In this document: piece by piece, positions 58,662 to 64,000 of the stretch
Layout: each line of letters begins with the position of its first letter
Numbering within the stretch: position 1 is the first letter of the stretch
Assembly: GCA_030077755.1 (NCBI GenBank)
Contig: JAQJZZ010000017.1
Coordinates: forward strand, 868,001 to 932,000
DNA length: 64,000 nt
Direction: 5' to 3'
Source of the DNA: Filosporella fistucella
Lineage: Eukaryota > Ascomycota > Leotiomycetes > Helotiales
Position numbers and translations under genes: made by a program
Notes under the pieces: generated by a model
What the model saw: only the letters and a program-made list of their open reading frames with translations
Databases searched by the model: none
Told to the model about the DNA's origin: nothing

Positions 58662-59785
58662 ATGGCTGCTTCAAATTTCCCTCTAATTTCCTTTCAAGAT
58701 TTTCTTACCGGATCCCAAGTGGAGAAGAAAGCAGTCGCGCAGAAGCTCTATGATGCATTCCACACTTATGGATGGGTATATCTTCAAGATTTCGGTATCA
58801 GCAAAGAAGAGATAGCTGAGATGTTCGCTATGGTAAGTAAATGGTACGCTTTGCCAATGTGTCACCAAGACTGACATGCAGCAAAGTCTAAGCGATATTT
58901 TGAGCGACCTCTGGAAGCGAAATTGAAAGAAACATTGAAAGATGCAGAGACCAATCAGGGATATACTCCTGATGGTGCAGAAGCAAATGGAGGGATTGAT
59001 CATAAAGAGGTAGGCTGGTAACTCACAAAATTGGTGGTGATGCTAACATTGGGAAGTGCTATGAACATCGCCGTTTTGGGAACGAGCTTTGCCCATCAGA
59101 CGAAGAACTTAAGGAGTTCAGGACTTTCATGGATATCTTCTATGCTGTAGGTCCTCCTTAAAACTTTTCAGTTCTAAATTATTTTTTAACTCACTTTTGT
59201 AAGAAATGTTTCAACCTCTCCGTCAATGTCCTCCAAGCCCTCGCTCTAGTAATGGAACTCGACATGCATTACTTCTCATCCGCTTTATCAGGAGCAGATC
59301 CCCAGCTCCGTCTCTTACATTACATGCCTATCGAGCGTAGCATAATAGAAACAGCAGGTCATGCGCGAATCATTCCACATACCGATTTCGGACTTTGCAC
59401 TCTGCTCTTTCAAGATGATGTTGGCGGTTTGGAAGTTGATCCTTTTCACACTGGCAAATTCCTACCTGCTACTCCCATCGAGGGAACATGCGTAATCAAT
59501 GTTGCGGATCTCTTGCAACGGCTGAGCAATGATCGATTGAGAAGTACTTTGCATCGTGTGACTAGTCCGCCTTTACACAAGGTCAGTGCAGATGGTATGT
59601 TGCCAGCGAGGTACTCGACTGCTTTTTTTGTGCATCCATCTGCAGATGTAGACATTGTGCCTATTACTAGAGAGGGAGAGGTGGAGAAGTATGAGGCTGT
59701 CAATGCGGGGAAGTGGAGGGTGATGAATACGCAGAATAATTATGCAAATATTTTGGGAGGAGATGGGAAGGCCGTCAAAGTATGA
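58662..59785 (+). CDS. 2-oxoglutarate/Fe(II) oxygenase, second copy
   Basis: Four exons (58662-58832, 58887-59009, 59057-59146, 59204-59785) give 321 aa. It opens MAASNFPLISFQDFLTGSQV and has the DIOX_N motif DAFHTYGWVYLQDFGI. The MSKRYFERPLEAK helix is formed by splicing. The core has the iron ligands H187-x-D189 (IIPHTDFGLCTLLFQ) and H245 (STLHRVTSPP), and R264-x-S266 (ARYSTAFFV) for 2-oxoglutarate. Residues needed for activity are all there. It belongs to the same wide family as the enzyme at 32685-33871 but is not a close copy. Substrate unknown. Acceptor of intron 1 is caaag, not the earlier cag, because only that keeps the frame. Confidence 0.9.
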
Positions 59786-60185
59786 GGACTCCCGAGAGAT
59801 GGGGCTTACTTCATTTGCATGATCGAGGCCTCTTAAATTTTTTCCAAAGGCAACTGCTCATATAAAGAATGGTCCTTTTAGCTCCTATGTATGTCAAGAT
59901 TCATTTTAGAAAAAAACTTTGAATTCAATAGTGCTAATACACTTTGTCATCTTCTTGATCCCAATCTCTCAAGCCAGGGAAGCCGATTCACTCTATCAGT
60001 AGATATCTTTGTTGTGTTTCCAGGGAGAATTGCGATTTGGATAACGATTTTATTCTACTATCCGAACTGCAAGAAATTGAAGGTAACATTTATAACATTG
60101 AAGGCTCTATTACCTCCGAATTGTACTCTGGGACTGTGACAATTAGCAATAGATACTTGTACATTCCAAAACTGATGTCCTGCAT
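59786..60185. other. Intergenic between convergent genes
   Basis: 3' regions of the 2OG oxygenase and the Gly/Pro-rich protein. A frame at 59891-60139 lacks support. Confidence 0.5.
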
Positions 60186-61151
60186 TTAAACCGCATGATT
60201 TTCACTGCTAGGACAACGATTTAATGAGTTGTTACGCAGTGGCAAAATATAGGTAATAGAGAATGAAAGAAATTTGACATACAATGTAGGTCCAGCTCGA
60301 GCAGCTCCTGGTCCAGCCCCATCACCTCCGGGTGCAGCTCCGCCAGCAGGAGGTCCAACTCCTGGTGCTGGTTCTCCTCCAGCCTAAAAAGAGTCAGCAA
60401 GTTATTCTATGCCAAGTTGAAGGGAATTCAGAGCCCAATATAACCTCGCTTTGGACACTATGGAGAGCATAGAGACTTACCCCACCACCACCACCGACTC
60501 CGCCAACTCCTGGTCCAGCTCCTCCTGCTGGCGCCTAAGAAAAGTCAGTAAGATATTTAGTGCCAAGTTAAAGGAGCTGAATGAATCCAAAGCCTAATAT
60601 AAGACAATTGAAGAAGAGAAAAGCATGAGGACTTACCCCACCACCAACTCCTGGCCCAGGTCCTGCTGCTGCTGCTCCTCCTGCTGGCGCCTTAAAAAAG
60701 AAGTCAACAAGATATTCAATGCGAAGTTGAGAGGGACATATCAAATCTAGAGCCCTCATTTTGGGCAATTGAAGAGTAAGAATCTTAGGAGACTTACCCC
60801 ACCAGCACCAACTCTTGCTGGTACTCCTCCTGCTGCTATACGTGCGGCGACGCTGGGGGCAAAACCAGTCATATCGGGAGGTGGTACAGCGTTTGTACCT
60901 CCAAATAAAGCGTAACCCCCCATCGGTGGTCCACCTGGAGCTCCAGCAGCTGGTCCACCTGTAGTTCCCCCTGGTGCATGTCTCTCCGCATGATTCAGGC
61001 AACGTCCATAAGCATCTTGCAGACCACTCGGGATATTATGTCTCATGTTGAAACAGGGTTCGCCGCCATTTGTTACTCCACCATTCCAGCCACATCTCTC
61101 TGGAGTATAAATTTTACCTGCTGGCCAGAAAGGCGCATTTGGATTTGCCAT
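60186..61151 (-). CDS. Gly/Pro/Ala-rich protein built from repeated exons
   Basis: Five exons (61151-60798, 60690-60637, 60534-60481, 60383-60283, 60204-60186) encode 193 aa. The N-terminal 60 residues look like a folded module with Trp, Cys and Gly (APFWPAGKIYTPERCGWNGG, NMRHNIPSGLQDAYGRCLNH), with three Cys. The rest is Gly/Pro/Ala-rich. Exons 2 and 3 are both 54 nt and start APAGGA; exon 4 opens AGGEPAPGVGPPAGG. The three introns between them are similar to each other (start gtaagtc, contain aacttggca-like text, end near ctgact(t)ttt..ag). No signal peptide. The final 19-nt exon is the least certain. Function unknown. Confidence 0.75.
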
Positions 61152-62265
61152 AATGTATACAGAAATGCCGAAATTTGGTTATATCTGGGTCTAAAAGTCA
61201 AGAAATATTCTACATCTGGATTTTATCTATAAGTGGAGAGTTATAACAAAGCTTATATCAATGCTTTGTACTTTCCTATAGAACAAATAAGGAAGTTCTT
61301 TGATATAGATCGAAAACGGAAATGTCAATTGTAGAACTGTCGACATCTCTTTGCCCCAAAAGCCGAACTCTTTAGGACAACACTGACCTTGATCAGTGGC
61401 AAGAACGTAATGTGCTTTCTGGGTCCTGCACATTGTTTAGGAACTTGATTGTTGATTATCTTTCAAAAGCCCTGCTCATTGAAAACCTTCGAGAATCTGT
61501 TACGGGCCGAGTCTGGATTATCAAAAGACACAGTAACCGAGCTAGAGTTTACATTCATTAAAAACCATAACATGAATTGAGAAACCTTGGTAATTTGCTG
61601 GTATAAGCTGCATGAAAATGTTGTTCCTAGATGACAGGGTGTTTGTCAGTAACAGCCCGTCGAACACCACCTAAAATGGAAAGTATACCAACGAATCACT
61701 TGGCAGGATCCAGAACTTAAGAGACACCGCTAGAAACATCACATCTATAGTTACTAGTACTATTCAATATACAAAGTGATGATAAAGCCACGAACAAATC
61801 AACAAGAGCAGAAGAGTTTAATATCACGTCAAATTTCCATAATTCACTTCTTGGATACAAATAGCGAAATTGGCATGTTACTCGCAGATCGATCATTCTT
61901 TAGTGCCATGGCAGTCAATAAATGTCTTCCAAGGATTTTCGGGTCAAGACGACTCCAAAGTTTGTGGGCTACGCCTTCCGTCTTTTGGGCTCCATTTGAG
62001 TTTGCCCCGCTTGTCATGACAGCCTGTTTCGACTTTTGTTCAGATTCTATTATAACACATCAAAAATGGTGAAGATACGACAGCAGAACGGAAATATTTC
62101 AATATAAGTTCTCAACTATCAAGTCACTGAAAGAGAAGATGGGATCGTAAGTAATATATAGCTCATTAAATTGCTCTCACAACTGACGGCTGTTCGAAAC
62201 TATAATAACGCAGAATAGAAAATAGTTACACAACATCTTCAAATTAATCGCCGTACTTTCAAATC
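61152..62265. other. Intergenic, no supported gene
   Basis: Upstream region of the Gly/Pro-rich gene and 3' side of the beta-helix gene. A plus-strand frame at 61776-62072 has no domain support. Confidence 0.45.
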
Positions 62266-63381
62266 TTACTTGCATAGTCCTGCGGGGAAAGATGTTACGC
62301 AGACATTGTTCTTCTTCACTACATTGCCCGCACCCGCAGAGTCATTCTCAATATCAATATCTTCAGGATCGACCGGATCCGACACAGTGTTGATAGTATT
62401 CTTCTCAATCACATTGCCTGTCGCAATGGCTCCATCCTGATCCAAAATCCAGATGCCAAATCGATGCATATCCTCGATTTTGTTGTTCTTCACCACAGCG
62501 TTGCGCGCCCCCATCACACCAATGCCGAAGCTGAATTGGTAGCCTGGAGCATTGCCAAAGATGGGATTGTCTTTGCAATTGGGACCGACATGGGCGATAT
62601 CGTTGTCATGCACCTTGGCGCCATCGATGTTGGGGTCGATGAAGGCTCCAATGCAAGTGTTGCGAACCTTATTCTCGTATACATTCATGCCATTCGTTTG
62701 AACGCACAAACCAAGCCAGTATCCATCGATTTCATTGTTGTGTACCTTTGGGGGGTTCTTGTCATCCATGCAGATAGCTATCAAGCGAAGGAATGGATTG
62801 GGAAGCTGAACAGAGACCACCGAGTTATGCTTGAAGACGGTATCGACTGAGCCCACTGCGAGTAAGCCGTACCAAAGATGATCGATGACAGTGTTTCCAG
62901 AGATGGTTGTATCACGAGCACCAACAACGGCGATACCAATCCCAGAGAAGTCCCTAACAGTGAAGCCAGTCACAGACACGCCCTTGACGCTGCTATCCAC
63001 TGACTGGAACTTTCTATGTTCTCTTCCTGGGAAATCATCAAGATGGACACCTGTGCCTGTGACGCAAATGCCTGCCTGGCTTGGGACGTCGGGGTGAGTC
63101 TTGGGTTCGGGTTGAAATTCAGGGCCGGCAAGTCCAGAACATGTATTGTTGATTGCTGTCTCTGGAGGGATAAGTGTGGCCTCATGACCAACCAGCGACA
63201 GACCCTTGGTGATTGTCAATTGCTCCTTATACACGCCCTTTTCGACAACAACTTTGTCTCCTGGGTGAGCCTTGTCTATGGCTTGTTGAATCGTCAATGG
63301 GCCATTCTCTGTGACCTTGATGGTGTATGCGGAACTGAAGCCGATGAGAGCAGCACAAGCTGTTGCCGCCGAAACTCTCAT
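62266..63381 (-). CDS. Secreted parallel beta-helix protein (pectin-lyase-like fold)
   Basis: One exon, 371 aa. Signal peptide at residues 1-18 (MRVSAATACAALIGFSSA). An opening IQQAIDKAHPGDKVVVEKGV is the usual first strand set of DUF1565/NosD-type beta helices. Repeated turns follow: VKGVSVTGFTVRDFSGIGIA, DTTISGNTVIDHLWYGLLAV, DTVFKHNSVVSV, PKVHNNEIDGYWLGLCVQTN, GAKVHDNDIAHV, NAVVKNNKIEDMHRFGIWIL and GNVIEKNTINTV. Asn-ladder positions recur at about 22-25 residue spacing. No polygalacturonase or pectate lyase catalytic set is evident, so a carbohydrate-binding or lyase-like role is only a guess. Extracellular. Six or so Cys could form disulfides. Confidence 0.88.
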   Translation of the reverse strand: MRVSAATACAALIGFSSAYTIKVTENGPLTIQQAIDKAHPGDKVVVEKGVYKEQLTITKGLSLVGHEATLIPPETAINNTCSGLAGPEFQPEPKTHPDVPSQAGICVTGTGVHLDDFPGREHRKFQSVDSSVKGVSVTGFTVRDFSGIGIAVVGARDTTISGNTVIDHLWYGLLAVGSVDTVFKHNSVVSVQLPNPFLRLIAICMDDKNPPKVHNNEIDGYWLGLCVQTNGMNVYENKVRNTCIGAFIDPNIDGAKVHDNDIAHVGPNCKDNPIFGNAPGYQFSFGIGVMGARNAVVKNNKIEDMHRFGIWILDQDGAIATGNVIEKNTINTVSDPVDPEDIDIENDSAGAGNVVKKNNVCVTSFPAGLCK

Positions 63382-64000
63382 TTTGTGATAGATCGGACGT
63401 AATTAGGGAGAAATTAATGATGTTCTGTGTAGAAGAACAGTTGAGATGATAAAAGGGGATCGCAATTGAAAACAGGCAGATGAGAAAGAAAGGGCAAGCA
63501 TTTTATAAAATTACCCGTCAAGGTATCTTCCACACAACTTGATGCCCAGATGTCCCTTGCCGTCCTTCCCAATCTAAGGAATGCAACTGCCAGTTTGTGG
63601 AAGTGGTGGTGCTCAAACAGCACCATTCAGCTTCGCAGCCACGAAGTTGGGACAATATCGCTATGGCAATTATCCAAAGAAATAACGAAATCGCAGCCAC
63701 AGGACCTCCCGTCTTTTATCGAAAGGCAAAACCCGAGGTACGGATCGCTGCAAGCTTGCTGTAGGGCGTCGGAGTTACAGAATTCGGGCAAGCGAGACAT
63801 TTTCAGGCTGTTTGATTGGGTGTGTGGCACTGCAGCGATGTTCAGCCCTGAAAGCTTATGCTTAATATGATGAAATTTCTCCGCAGCTGAGTTGTCTTTT
63901 TGAGGCTTCTTTTTGCGACCCGAATAGCAATGTCGCTCGTGAAGGGATCTGGACAAAATGCTCAATGCTGAAATCGGTCCACAATTTGCAAATCGTGACT
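63382..64000. other. Promoter side of the beta-helix gene, window end
   Basis: Upstream of the secreted beta-helix gene. Minus-strand frames at 63414-63965 overlap, lack convincing ATG starts or domains and are not called. Confidence 0.4.

Noticed and set aside
63518..63700. Short minus-strand frame with a hydrophobic, signal-like start
   Set aside because: Needs a GTG start, which nuclear fungal genes do not use, and no intron-extended model with an ATG was found.

Overview
The window looks like nuclear DNA of a filamentous ascomycete (Pezizomycotina), most likely a leotiomycete of the Helotiales type; that lineage call is inference from protein style, not a search. The signs are short spliceosomal introns (about 45-110 nt, GTAAGT-like donors, CTAAC/CTGAC branch sites), small intergenic spaces, and proteins of ascomycete type such as a DUF3712 protein, a Whi5-like protein and a fungal FucP-type permease. 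Exon joins were worked out by hand from reading frame, splice sites and family knowledge, so boundaries are predictions.

Layout. 0.2-6 kb: a small membrane protein, the Golgi SNARE Bos1, a small secreted cysteine-rich protein (effector-like) and a DUF3712 protein. 7.1-12.2 kb: a decayed coding region on the minus strand, including a long gene broken by at least seven frame shifts of the same sign, plus diverged tandem repeats. 12.3-20 kb: a housekeeping block of deoxyhypusine hydroxylase, RNA polymerase I subunit RPA12 and the cohesin loader Scc2/Mis4, whose stop codon is followed by 20 more in-frame codons. 20-23.4 kb: repeat-bearing spacer. 23.4-34 kb: a FucP-like sugar permease, an unrecognised 454-aa protein, a SET-domain protein, and a divergent pair of oxygenases (FAD monooxygenase and 2-oxoglutarate/Fe(II) dioxygenase). 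34.3-34.8 kb: a degenerate tRNA-like tandem array. 35-44 kb: a phospholipase D family protein, the actin regulator GMF, a conserved small Gly/Ser/Tyr-rich protein and a Whi5-like G1/S repressor. 44-48.5 kb: gene-poor. 48.5-64 kb: an accessory and secreted section with an A1 aspartic protease, a Lys-rich nuclear-type protein, a GH3 beta-glucosidase pseudogene next to an intact MFS sugar transporter, a second 2OG oxygenase, a Gly/Pro/Ala-rich protein built by tandem exon-intron duplication, and a secreted parallel beta-helix protein.

Core cell genes (secretion, translation factor modification, Pol I, cohesin, actin, G1/S control) alternate with carbohydrate-uptake, oxidative and secreted functions. 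Two genes (bos1, gmf1) each have a predicted first coding exon that is only the ATG. No CRISPR, prokaryotic-type feature, rRNA or intact tRNA was seen.
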